This document shows positions 28,633 to 37,027 of a stretch of DNA of 64,000 nt, piece by piece. How positions within the stretch are numbered: the first letter of the stretch is position 1; the number at the start of each line of letters is the position of its first letter. The DNA is from Saccharospirillum salsuginis (lineage in GTDB: Bacteria; Pseudomonadota; Gammaproteobacteria; Pseudomonadales; Natronospirillaceae): the NCBI RefSeq assembly GCF_014651855.1, contig NZ_BMXR01000001.1:604641-668640 (forward strand), written 5' to 3'. The translations under genes were made by a program, and so were the position numbers. The notes beneath the pieces were generated by a model that saw nothing but the letters and a program-made list of their open reading frames with translations, ran no database searches and was not told where the DNA came from.

Positions 28633-29686
28633 GGGCGGCCTCCGGTTCGGTGACAATGCCATGCTCAACCACATGAAGTTCGGCCATCAGGCGCTTGGGC
28701 AGTTGGGTGAAGGCACGTCGATAGAGCAGATGAAGTTGCCGTTTCTCGGTGTCGACAACGAGGGTATCGGCCTTGAGGGTTATGTGGTCTTCGAAGGAGC
28801 GCGTTTTCCAGAGCAGTGTCAGGCTGGGGATGGTCCAATCGATCGTCAGCGGTTGATGCTCGGGTACGCCCTGAGTCAAGCCGGTCAAGGTCAATTTGGC
28901 TGGGCCGTGCAGCGACTTGTCGAACCATTGGTTCTTGGGGGCGCTGTGGTAGGCGGTTTCCGGCAGCGGACCGTTGTACGGGTATTTTTCCCGGGAAGCG
29001 GCCTTTTCTTCGTCCAGCGAGGCGAAAGCGGCCTGCCTGGGGTGCCAATGTGGCGGAATCGGTCCAAACCCTTGCGGTTCCGGGGTGTCCGATGGTTTTT
29101 TGATCAGATCACCCGGAACTTCGATCTGGGGGAGCAACACCTCGCTGAGGTCGGTCTTTTTCAGGCCGTTCCCCACATAGCCGCGACCGACCGGGTTGGT
29201 CGGGTATACATCGTGCTCTTTTTTTGTATTGCGACCGCCAAAGGCGTATTCGTAGCGGATCGGCAATTCAGTGATGGGTTCCGGGTCGGAATAGGCGGCG
29301 CCGAGCAGGCTGCTTTTCCAGGTTCTCGGCCCCATGACTGACAGCATTTTCCGCCACTGAATGCCCTCTTCGGTACTCAGGGCGGCTTCTACGTTAAAGC
29401 CGGATCGCGGCGCCGCGCAGTGAGCCGTGGCGAACATCACAATTTCCGAACCATATTTAAAAGGCACTGTTTCACGGAAACAGATGGGGGCATGAATCTC
29501 CGGGTCGTCCTCCGGATATTCGTCGGACTGGGACAGTGGCTCGCTTTCCGCCAGTGGCTGCACATAGCCTTCAAGGTCGTATTGGTAACTGGCTTTACCG
29601 ATGAGGATTTCAGCGGTTTCACCCTGTGCGGTCCAGCCTGAGGTCAGTTCCAGTTGGTAGTACGGGTGTGGTTGAATCTCGATCAT
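28625..29686 (-). CDS. DUF2169 type VI accessory protein
   Basis: The 353-aa product begins MIEIQPHPYYQLELTSGWTA (ATG 29686). DUF2169 hallmarks visible are PIRYEYAFGG, NPVGRGYVGNG, GFGPIPPHWHPRQAAFASLD and the C-terminal IDWTIPSLTLLWKTRSFEDH. Family members act as adaptors or chaperones that help load PAAR-linked effectors on the type VI spike. The longer frame upstream overlaps the previous gene and is not used. The ATG overlaps the stop of the gene before by 4 bases. Confidence 0.8.
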   Translation of the reverse strand: MIEIQPHPYYQLELTSGWTAQGETAEILIGKASYQYDLEGYVQPLAESEPLSQSDEYPEDDPEIHAPICFRETVPFKYGSEIVMFATAHCAAPRSGFNVEAALSTEEGIQWRKMLSVMGPRTWKSSLLGAAYSDPEPITELPIRYEYAFGGRNTKKEHDVYPTNPVGRGYVGNGLKKTDLSEVLLPQIEVPGDLIKKPSDTPEPQGFGPIPPHWHPRQAAFASLDEEKAASREKYPYNGPLPETAYHSAPKNQWFDKSLHGPAKLTLTGLTQGVPEHQPLTIDWTIPSLTLLWKTRSFEDHITLKADTLVVDTEKRQLHLLYRRAFTQLPKRLMAELHVVEHGIVTEPEAAHG

Positions 29687-30837
29687 GCTTGCCCCTCCGC
29701 CATGCGTTGGGCACGCTGCCAATGGCATTCGTTGGGATTCGGTAAGCATCGCCCCTGAGAATCCAACCAGATAGCCGGACCCACCGGCTCGGTATCGGCG
29801 CCGAAATAGCGGCCCAATCGCACCCTGAATGGTCGATCTGTCTGGTTTTGGCCCAGGCACAGGCGGCCACTGGGTCGATGCTCCAATAGCCATAGCCTGG
29901 CCACGCGGGCATCCGCAAGGGGGGCGCCCTTCTTAAGGTTGCCGAGGCTGATGGAACGGACTCGGGGCAAGCGTTGCCCGGTCAGACCAAACCAGGCCCG
30001 CTCAGCGATGCGAACGCTATTGGGTCGGGCCAGCCGGTCGATACACAGTTCAAGATGCGCGACGTCGCCATGAACCGCCAACCAGAAGTCGGGGATGTGA
30101 TCTTCCTGAACGGCTTGTTGCAATGGTTCAATGAAGTCGGCGGCTCCGCTTACGGCGGCGGCACACCAGGCCGATCGAGAGGTAGAATTGGATGTGGTCC
30201 ACAGGCTTATCAATTCCAGGGCGGGTTGGGTCTTGCCGGCCGCCAACAGCCCCAGTGCCAACCAAAGCAGATCGTCCGCCCGGTCGTTTTCCCGCACACT
30301 GTCGCGAGCTTCGGGCAGCCAGGCTTCGAGGACGTTCGAGTCCAACAACCGATTCTTGACGTGATAAGGAATACAGCCCGGGGTTGCGTTGGACCAAGTG
30401 AAAGTCGATGCATCGGTTTCTTCCCGCATCCCATGAACCCTGGCATTGAACCACCAGCGAGTGGTGTCGGTGAAGCCTTCCTTAGCGGCCAGGGCACGCA
30501 GCAAGGGTTGCCAGTTTTGTTCACCGGTGATGTCGATGGCGGTTTGTAATTGATTCAACCAGGTATCCACCCCCGCCTCCTCCAGTACGTCGCCCAGTCG
30601 ATCAGTGTCGCGGCTGAAACCGGGTTGAAAGGCGGTGATGCAGAGATTAAGTATTCGGTTGTCTTCGTCCATCATGTCCGGTTCGGGCATGGCCTCCTGC
30701 AGGTAAGCCAAATGGCCGTAGAGCTTTTGTTCGATGCCCCGCAACATGTCGAATTCGCAATGCTTATGGCGCTCGGTCAGCCAGGTGGCCCGGCTCTTCA
30801 GCTGGGATTTCGCCCGGGCGAAATGAAAATTTTCCAT
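29683..30837 (-). CDS. TIGR02270-like protein of type VI clusters
   Basis: The 384-aa soluble protein is predicted mostly helical with HEAT-like repeats (FTDTTRWWFNARV, ADDLLWLALGLLAAGKTQPA, ADFIEPLQQAV). The C-terminal GPAIWLDSQGRCLPNPNECH is compact and beta-rich. It resembles the TIGR02270 family found with DUF2169/DUF4150 genes; function unknown. It starts 21 bases after the upstream gene with an AGGA site and overlaps DUF2169 by 4 bases, within one leftward operon. Family assignment rests on context and pattern memory, so it is moderate. Confidence 0.55.
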   Translation of the reverse strand: MENFHFARAKSQLKSRATWLTERHKHCEFDMLRGIEQKLYGHLAYLQEAMPEPDMMDEDNRILNLCITAFQPGFSRDTDRLGDVLEEAGVDTWLNQLQTAIDITGEQNWQPLLRALAAKEGFTDTTRWWFNARVHGMREETDASTFTWSNATPGCIPYHVKNRLLDSNVLEAWLPEARDSVRENDRADDLLWLALGLLAAGKTQPALELISLWTTSNSTSRSAWCAAAVSGAADFIEPLQQAVQEDHIPDFWLAVHGDVAHLELCIDRLARPNSVRIAERAWFGLTGQRLPRVRSISLGNLKKGAPLADARVARLWLLEHRPSGRLCLGQNQTDRPFRVRLGRYFGADTEPVGPAIWLDSQGRCLPNPNECHWQRAQRMAEGQA

Positions 30838-30858
30838 GAAAGCGTCATCCTGACAGGT

Positions 30859-31353
30859 TTAGTTGAGGTGAATTTCCCTTCCTTGAAGTACACAGTGATC
30901 TTCGGCTTCGAGTTGGAGGTTCCGGCCTCGCAAGTTCAATTGGGTATTCGAGGTCAAACCGACCCTTCGGCCTTTTACGTCAATGCCTGTCTTGCCCACC
31001 TCAAGCGCACTGTCGCCGATTTCAGCCAGTAGCCGAGTGATGTGTTCGGGCAGGACCAGGCGAGCCAGGTCCTCAACAGTGCGGACGTGGGGAATGAACT
31101 CGTTCTCGCCGGTGGACACAACATAAGCCACGCGGGCGGTGCCGTCGTCCATCAGGTCCGCCATGACGATGTCATCGATGCAGACCAGATTGCGACCGGC
31201 CTTCTCGGGTGGGACGGTTACAGACTGCCCATTGACGGAAAGCAGTGAACATCGGCCTTCGTGGGTTTCCAATACGGTGGCTTCATGACGGTCTACCACT
31301 TTGGCCAAGTGTTGCGGAGGGTGTTGGGGTGCGATAGCACGAGGTGTTGTCAT
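30859..31353 (-). CDS. Small beta-rich protein, first gene of the effector operon
   Basis: I start at MTTPRAIAPQHPPQHLAKVV (ATG 31353), giving 164 aa; GGGAG lies 8 bases upstream. The protein has a beta-barrel-like N-terminal half (ATVLETHEGRCSLLSVNGQ) and a repetitive C-terminus (SALEVGKTGIDVKGRRVGLT, then LNLRGRNLQLEAEDHCVLQG) like a spike-type beta-helix. It may belong to the DUF3540/DUF6484 group of type VI accessory proteins, which I cannot distinguish here. It is the promoter-proximal gene, where a VgrG would often be found; none is present. Confidence 0.5.
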   Translation of the reverse strand: MTTPRAIAPQHPPQHLAKVVDRHEATVLETHEGRCSLLSVNGQSVTVPPEKAGRNLVCIDDIVMADLMDDGTARVAYVVSTGENEFIPHVRTVEDLARLVLPEHITRLLAEIGDSALEVGKTGIDVKGRRVGLTSNTQLNLRGRNLQLEAEDHCVLQGREIHLN

Positions 31354-31663
31354 AGTGGCTCCCTTATGACGGCTTGGTTGGTCAAGCTCCTGACATGGTT
31401 GACGTACAAACATTCCCGTTGTACATGCCATGAACCAAAGACTGCCGATGGTAGCGTTCAATCGGAATGTTGAGAACCATTGCTGAGTTGGTATGGCGTC
31501 TTTCACAGAGGAAAATGCGACATTTGTGATCAACGTCACCACTTCTTCACTGAGCGATACCGGGTTTTCAAGCAGCAACGGGTATTGCCCGGTTCATTTA
31601 ATAACCGGGCGTTTTCAACAACTATTCTACGCCCCTCAAGGGCAAGTAATGGCTCGCTGTACC
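31354..31663. other. Upstream region of the effector operon
   Basis: These 310 bases separate the effector operon from the lipoprotein gene. The region is lower in GC than its surroundings. I see no open frame with coding character and no clear terminator for the lipoprotein gene upstream. The promoter of the operon must lie here or further upstream, but no strong -10/-35 pair stands out. Confidence 0.5.
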
Positions 31664-32674
31664 TCATTCAAAGCTGAAATCGACCGCCCCCGTCAGAGTA
31701 TCCTTTGGCGACCCGATGTTGACGTTATAGGTGCCCTGGTAGTGGTTTTCACTGATGCTCTGAATCGTCACCGTGCCGGACTCGCCGAACAGGAAGACCG
31801 GTGTGTCGCTCATTCCAAACGCAGCCGATGTGAAACGAATATAAACCTGGTTTCCGGTGCCGCCTTGTTGAACCTCAAACAGCTCATCGGTAACGCTGTA
31901 GTCACCCGTGCCGAAAGATCCACTGAAGGTCGCACTCACCTGCAGATCCTGATCGGTCAGATAATCGGCTTTCCAATTGAGTGTCCAGATATCAATTTCC
32001 TGATCCGACTGCCCTTCCCCGGTCGCCTCGAATAACGTATAGCTGTCTTCAATGGCGCCGCACTGAATGGAGGCGTCCTCAATGTCGTCATACAGGGTGG
32101 AATTCAAACTGTATTGGCCCAGGCTGTATGACAGGCTGGCCGACAGTTTGGACACACGGCTTTCAAGCGCTGGAGTTCCGTCACAGAGAAAAGCGTACCC
32201 CAATTGCCCTCCGTCCTGAAAATAACGAACCGTCGCTTCTCCGTCCAGGCAGAGTGCTTCCGCCTTACCCCTTATCGTGATGTCTTGGACCACTTCGGGA
32301 GTTGAATTGAAGATGTCACACATTCGGAAAGCGGGAAGGTCGCCTTCTTTCAACATCGTTAACGCCGTCGAGGAGAGTCCGAGTCTCTTAATATTTCGGG
32401 GCGCAACGCGCTGACCGCCCGCTTTCGCCAGAATGGTCAGATCGGTTTCGGTATCGACTCGATAGGTCCCCTCGCCTTTCGCGAGTAAAGCCTCGATGAT
32501 TTCATCAAAGGTCAGGGTATCTCCGGCTTCTCCGAAAGACTCGGATCCCGATCCTCCGGAATCCGAACCGTTTGAGTCGTTAGAGTCGGAACCGCCACTG
32601 GGGCGGCAGGCGGTCAGTAAAATCAAACCGGAAATTCCGGCGAGGATCAGTATGGTTCGAAGGTAAGGACGCAT
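31664..32674 (-). CDS. Lipoprotein of unknown function
   Basis: The 336-aa protein begins MRPYLRTILILAGISGLILL followed by TAC at the lipobox (LLTAC), so Cys23 is lipidated. Next comes a low-complexity linker rich in Ser, Asp, Asn and Gly (about 25-45), and then a mainly beta-stranded region without recognised domain. Several Cys (CDIF, CLDG, CDGT, QCGA) might form disulfides. An Arg at +2 after Cys suggests outer-membrane sorting. It is a single gene with no functional context. Confidence 0.75.
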   Translation of the reverse strand: MRPYLRTILILAGISGLILLTACRPSGGSDSNDSNGSDSGGSGSESFGEAGDTLTFDEIIEALLAKGEGTYRVDTETDLTILAKAGGQRVAPRNIKRLGLSSTALTMLKEGDLPAFRMCDIFNSTPEVVQDITIRGKAEALCLDGEATVRYFQDGGQLGYAFLCDGTPALESRVSKLSASLSYSLGQYSLNSTLYDDIEDASIQCGAIEDSYTLFEATGEGQSDQEIDIWTLNWKADYLTDQDLQVSATFSGSFGTGDYSVTDELFEVQQGGTGNQVYIRFTSAAFGMSDTPVFLFGESGTVTIQSISENHYQGTYNVNIGSPKDTLTGAVDFSFE

Positions 32675-32892
32675 CGGAAAGCCTCCCAGACATCAATGTC
32701 GCCGGGACCAGCTGTCACGGGCATCGTCCGTGATGGCTCAGCGACCACAGGTATTCCGCGGTCACTGTCCGCAAGGACAAAGGACCGCCCCTCAATCACC
32801 AGGAAGCATTGACAGTGTAGCCCGATCCGCGCCGGAAGAAATGAGCCATTGTTTCTATCAACCGGCCCGGTCAGGCGATTTGGCAATAAAGG

Positions 32893-34131
32893 CTAGGGTC
32901 GTCCAATTTCCCCGGCGTTGCTACGCCGGGCCGCCAGAACCAGCATCAGCGCCAGGCTGGCGCACACCAGAAAACCGGTCGCCAGCGGATACAGAGTCTG
33001 GTTATAGAATTGGCCGACCGTCACCGACACCCCCACCGCGACCAAACTGGACAGCGAAGCCACCAGAGAAGCGCCGATCCCGGCGACCTGTCCCAGCGAC
33101 TGCATGGCCAGGGCATTAATGTTGCCGAACAGCAGGCCGACACAGAAAAACAGACCGAACCCCAGTGCCAGAAAGACCGGCAAGGCGGTCCGACCGTTCC
33201 CCAACCAGGCCAGGCCGATCAACACGCCGGACAGCACGATCATGCCAGCCAGGGCGGTCACTGTCTGACGGTGCATGCCGAGGCGCATTACCAGTGTGCC
33301 GTTGACGAACGAGGCCACGCCGACACCGGCGGCCAGCAGGGCGAAGAACACCGGGAACAGGGCGCCGGCCTGGTACAGGTCCTCGAACAGGGCCTGGGCG
33401 ATGCTGTAATAGGTGACCTGGCAGCCGAAGATCAGGCCGGCCACAACGGTGTAGGCCATGACCTTGGGATGGCGGACGATGCGGCTGGCCGAACGCCCGA
33501 GGTTGACCGGTGAAAATGGAATGCGCCGCTCCACCGGCAGCGTCTCGGGCTGTCGCAGCGCCAACCAGACGGCCACGACCAGTGCCAGCACCAGAAAGGA
33601 ATAGAAAATGCCGCGCCAGTCCGCCACCGCCAACACCAGTTGGCCGTAGGCGGGCGCCAGCATCGGCACCAGAATGAACAGCATCATGACGAAGGACATG
33701 ATGCGGGCCATGGCATCGCCCTGGAACTGATCGCGTATCAGTGCCCGTGAACCGATTTTCGGGCCGGAGACGCCAATGCCCTGAACGATGCGCCCGGCGA
33801 TCAGGACCGACAGACTGTCGGCCGTCATCGCGATGACCGTGCCCAGGGCGTAGATGCCCAGACCGATCAGGATGGCCGGCTTTCGGCCCAGCGCGTCGGA
33901 CAGGGGGCCGAACAGCAGCTCGCCGAACACCATGCCGAAGATGAACAACGACACCAGCCAATGTACCCGGGTCGGGTCGGAGACATCGAACTGAGACTCG
34001 ATCACCGGCATGGCGGGCAAGACGGCGTCGATGGTCAGAGCCGTGAGCGAGGTCATCAGGGCGAACAGGGCGATGAATTCGGGGAGTTTCAGGGGGGTTG
34101 ATGGAACGGCGGCGGGGTTCCTTGAGGTCAT
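32893..34131 (-). CDS. Bcr/CflA-type MFS drug efflux transporter
   Basis: This 412-aa, 12-helix proton antiporter has the MFS motif A in GPLSDALGRKPAILIG and motif C-like residues in LVPMLAPAYGQLV. The start FIALFALMTSLTALTIDAVL PAMP is that of the Bcr/CflA drug-export family (DHA1). Likely substrates are hydrophobic antibiotics such as bicyclomycin or chloramphenicol, but the exact range cannot be predicted. The ATG at 34131 follows AAGGA at suitable distance. No regulator gene is adjacent. Confidence 0.9.
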   Translation of the reverse strand: MTSRNPAAVPSTPLKLPEFIALFALMTSLTALTIDAVLPAMPVIESQFDVSDPTRVHWLVSLFIFGMVFGELLFGPLSDALGRKPAILIGLGIYALGTVIAMTADSLSVLIAGRIVQGIGVSGPKIGSRALIRDQFQGDAMARIMSFVMMLFILVPMLAPAYGQLVLAVADWRGIFYSFLVLALVVAVWLALRQPETLPVERRIPFSPVNLGRSASRIVRHPKVMAYTVVAGLIFGCQVTYYSIAQALFEDLYQAGALFPVFFALLAAGVGVASFVNGTLVMRLGMHRQTVTALAGMIVLSGVLIGLAWLGNGRTALPVFLALGFGLFFCVGLLFGNINALAMQSLGQVAGIGASLVASLSSLVAVGVSVTVGQFYNQTLYPLATGFLVCASLALMLVLAARRSNAGEIGRP

Positions 34132-34234
34132 TCGAATCCTTGGACCAATGGGTTTCGGCCAAGGATATCAGATTTGATGTGACCGGTAACACTGCAAGGG
34201 CCCCTATCCCGGTATGTTCAGTTGGCGATTATTG

Positions 34235-34347
34235 GTAGGGCAGAAGAGCGAAGCGATATCTGCCGTGGGTAGAATAAGTCGCCAGTGGATACAATTTTGG
34301 CGTGGCTTACTCCTATCGGCAGATATCGCTCCGCTCTTCTGCCCTAC
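34235..34347. repeat. REP doublet, GTAGGGCAGA type
   Basis: Inverted arms at 34235-34265 (starting GTAGGGCAGAAGAGCG) and 34317-34347 match at 30 of 31 positions. Each arm is a REP: a GTAG head followed by an imperfect stem GGCAGA...TATCTGCC. The 51-base centre is unrelated. It lies between the transporter and the OmpA-like gene. Confidence 0.85.
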
Positions 34348-34365
34348 ATGTCGGGTCAGTCGACC

Positions 34366-35838
34366 TCAGTTCAGTTCGGGCACTTCCTCTTCTTCCAGCA
34401 CCTTCATGGTGAACTGGTTCGGGTAGAGCAGCACTTCGATGCGGCGATTCGCGCGCCGGCTGGCGGCGTCGACTTCTTCGACCAGGGGCCGGGTGTCGGC
34501 GTAACCCACGGCTTGGAGGCGGTCCCGTTCAATGCCGGAATCGACCAGCACCCGCACGGCGGCGGAAGCCCGGGCGGAGGACAATTCCCAGTTGGTCGGG
34601 TATTTGGCGCTCAGGTTCCCGGATATCGGCCGGCTGTCACTGTGCCCTTGAATGCTGATCAGATGCTGCGGGAAGCTGACCAGGGCGTCCGCCAGCAGCC
34701 GCAGCGTTTCGCGTCCGGAGCTTCCGATCACCGCCGAACCGGAATCGAACACGATGCTTTCCGGCAGCTTGATGACCGTGGTGCCGTCCTCCAGCCGCGA
34801 GACCAGTGTTTCCTTCTCGTTGCTCAGCGACTGCAACCGCGTCTGCAGTTGGTTCATCGCCTGGGCCTCGCGCTGCAACTGACTCTCCAGCTTGGAGATG
34901 GTCTCGCTGTAGCTCTCGCTCTGAGCCTGTTCCAGGGCCAATTGCTCACGCGCCTGGCGATATTCGTCTTCGACCGACTCTCGCTCCTGTTGCACCTCGC
35001 TCAGGTTGGCTTCGCGCCGTTGCAGTTCCTGCTGGGCCGCATCCAGTTCCGCGCGCGTGGTGGCCAGATCGACCGTGGTTTGATCCAGCTCTTCCTGTAA
35101 GCTGGCGACCCGCTGTCGCGCCTCGTCCCGCTCCGCAACCACTTGCTCGTAGCGCTGTTGCAGGTCCGCATTCCGCGACTCCAGATCCTGGATCCGTTGC
35201 CGGGCTTCGGCCAATTCGGACTGGCTGGCATCCGCACTCTGCTCCAGCGAATCCAGACGGGCCTGGCTTTGCGTCAACTGCTCCGCCAGGGTCTCGGCCT
35301 GCTCCCGATTCTCCGCCAGTCGGGCCTGCAGGTCGGACCTCAGTTCATCGCCCGACGCCAGCGCCGCTTCCAGGCGCTCGCGCTCGGCACGGTTCGCCGC
35401 TACGGCCGAGGCCAGTCGATCCCGCTCCGCCCGGGCCGTTTCAAGCTCCGCCGCCAGGTCATCGGCGCGGTTCTGCGCCGCCGCCAGTTCGGCCTGTCGG
35501 GCATCCAGTTCCGAGCGCAGATCCGCCAGTTGGCTTTCCAACTGATCCGCCGTGCTGCTGCGCTGCTCCAGACGCGAGCGGGCGTCGGCCAGTTCCGTTT
35601 CCTGGTCCGCCAGGGTACTGTTGAGCTCCGCCAAGCGCTGACTCAACTCATCGCGTTCGGCCTGCAACGCCGCGACCTGGTCGGTCAGACGCTCCACCTC
35701 GGCTTCGGCCGCGTTCGCCGTTTGCTCCAGGCGCGACAGATCGGTTTGCATGGACTGGTAGATATAAGCCCCCACAGCCGAACCAATCACCAAAATCACC
35801 GCCAACGTGACGGACACCCAACCTCGTTGTGATACCAC
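34366..35838 (-). CDS. Membrane-anchored coiled-coil protein with OmpA/MotB peptidoglycan-binding domain
   Basis: The 490-aa protein has one N-terminal transmembrane helix (VTLAVILVIGSAVGAYIY, about 10-28) and a long, uninterrupted periplasmic coiled coil (about 35-360) full of heptads with Asp/Glu/Gln/Arg/Leu. At about 370-480 follows an OmpA-like domain (SIVFDSGSAVIGSSG, IQGHSDSRPISGN, NWELSSARASAAVRVLV, ASRRANRRIEVLL). It would span from the inner membrane to peptidoglycan. Stator (MotB) activity is unlikely because no MotA partner is adjacent and no TM Asp is seen. A cell-envelope tether or division-related role is possible. Confidence 0.8.
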   Translation of the reverse strand: MVSQRGWVSVTLAVILVIGSAVGAYIYQSMQTDLSRLEQTANAAEAEVERLTDQVAALQAERDELSQRLAELNSTLADQETELADARSRLEQRSSTADQLESQLADLRSELDARQAELAAAQNRADDLAAELETARAERDRLASAVAANRAERERLEAALASGDELRSDLQARLAENREQAETLAEQLTQSQARLDSLEQSADASQSELAEARQRIQDLESRNADLQQRYEQVVAERDEARQRVASLQEELDQTTVDLATTRAELDAAQQELQRREANLSEVQQERESVEDEYRQAREQLALEQAQSESYSETISKLESQLQREAQAMNQLQTRLQSLSNEKETLVSRLEDGTTVIKLPESIVFDSGSAVIGSSGRETLRLLADALVSFPQHLISIQGHSDSRPISGNLSAKYPTNWELSSARASAAVRVLVDSGIERDRLQAVGYADTRPLVEEVDAASRRANRRIEVLLYPNQFTMKVLEEEEVPELN

Positions 35839-35939
35839 CTTGTTCGCCTCCTGCCGTTATTGTTGTAGTTTGTAACTGAACGCAGTCAGTCTAGTGCAGC
35901 CTGATAAACTTTTCATTGCAAGCAAAAAAGGACCCCATC

Positions 35940-36341
35940 ATGGACGTCAGCGACCAGCAAGCCATTGAAATCAACCGGGTCAGAGCCTTTATCCGCGAGC
36001 ACGCCCCCGACCTCATCGAGGCCGCGGGCGACAGCCGCTGGACCGAAGGCAAGATCCTGTACCGCTTCGAATCCGACGAACCGGGCATGTACGCCTACAT
36101 GGTCGGCCCCCTGAAGAACGGCAAGATCAGCTGGCACCTGATGCCGCTGTACGCCGTCGAATCCATCCGCGATGCCTGCGAGGCGCCCTTGAAGCCGTTC
36201 ATCACCGGCAAGAGCTGCATCGCCTTCCGACACTTCGACGATCTTCCGCTGGAGGCGCTGACCACCCTGGTTCGGGACGGAACACCCCGGTTCCATGAAG
36301 CGATGGAAGCGCATCTGGCCAAGCGAAAACGCCGTAAATAG
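35940..36341 (+). CDS. DUF1801/YdhG-like small protein
   Basis: The 133-aa protein starts MDVSDQQAIEINRVRAFIRE at the ATG at 35940, which follows AAAGGA by 8 bases; a TTG-started frame from 35916 is less likely. The fold pattern (ILYRFESDEPGMYAYMVGPL, SWHLMPLYAVESI, SCIAFRHFDDLPLEALTTLV) is that of the DUF1801 alpha/beta family of unknown function. The C-terminus is Lys/Arg-rich. It is divergent from the coiled-coil gene. Confidence 0.65.
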   Translation: MDVSDQQAIEINRVRAFIREHAPDLIEAAGDSRWTEGKILYRFESDEPGMYAYMVGPLKNGKISWHLMPLYAVESIRDACEAPLKPFITGKSCIAFRHFDDLPLEALTTLVRDGTPRFHEAMEAHLAKRKRRK

Positions 36342-36425
36342 GAACTACAAGGCGTATAAAGCATCTATACTGGACATATATGCCTCGTGATCATCGCCCC
36401 GGTGATGGTGGAGAGGAGGTCAAAC

Positions 36426-36854
36426 GTGCGTCAGTACATACGACATCCAACCGACATTCCGTTGCACTACCAGGTGGCCGACGCGCCCGAGGAGTGCCAT
36501 CCCCATTTACGGGATGTCAGCACCGGCGGGCTCAGTTTCACCGCCGACCAGCCCTTCGAGCAGGGTCAGATACTGACGATCCAGATCGACGTCACCGACC
36601 CGCCCTTCGAAATCAGCGGTGAAGTGGTGTGGTGCCATGCCCGGGACGGCGAATATCTGGTAGGGGTCTGTTTCGATTCAGTGGAACAGGCCTTCGCTCT
36701 GCGCATGGTGGAGCAGGTCTGCCACATCGAGCAGTATCGGGCGGCCGTGCGGCAACTGGAGAACCGGGAACTGACGGCCGAGGAAGCCGCCCACGAATGG
36801 ATCCAGCGCCACGCCCGGGATTTCCCGGCCTGGAACCCCTCGAACGACCCCTGA
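36426..36854 (+). CDS. PilZ-domain protein
   Basis: The 142-aa protein begins MRQYIRHPTDIPLHYQV at GTG 36426; GGAGG lies 8 bases upstream, which decides the start against the ATG at 36387. The PilZ c-di-GMP-binding motifs RxxxR (RQYIR) and DxSxGG (DVSTGGLSF) are complete. The C-terminal helices (VEQAFALRMVEQVCHIEQYR, ENRELTAEEAAHEWIQRHAR) resemble the family of stand-alone PilZ proteins tied to surface or motility control. It is the first of three c-di-GMP genes in a row. Confidence 0.88.
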   Translation: MRQYIRHPTDIPLHYQVADAPEECHPHLRDVSTGGLSFTADQPFEQGQILTIQIDVTDPPFEISGEVVWCHARDGEYLVGVCFDSVEQAFALRMVEQVCHIEQYRAAVRQLENRELTAEEAAHEWIQRHARDFPAWNPSNDP

Positions 36855-37027
36855 CAACCGACAGCGCACCATCGGCGGCCCGTCTTCAAGTCAATACACC
36901 GTCAGTCGGGCGATCACCCAGTGCGGGGGCGACGCTTCCAGACAGCACCTCCTTGCCTGCTGAACCCTCTGGTCTACACTCCCGATAGGCCATGTATTCG
37001 GCCTGTTAATCTTATGGACTGAAAGCA

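Noticed and set aside
20094-31353. Contact-dependent inhibition (CdiA) or Rhs locus
   Set aside because: There are no filamentous-haemagglutinin or YD repeats, no signal for two-partner secretion, and PAAR-like/DUF2169 genes point to type VI delivery.
32675-32892. Small gene or RNA between lipoprotein and transporter
   Set aside because: No frame with a ribosome-binding site and no stable hairpin or terminator was found.
34366-35838. Flagellar stator protein MotB for the coiled-coil OmpA protein
   Set aside because: There is no channel Asp in the transmembrane helix, no MotA partner, and a coiled coil of more than 300 residues; the true stator pair is at 53628-55364.
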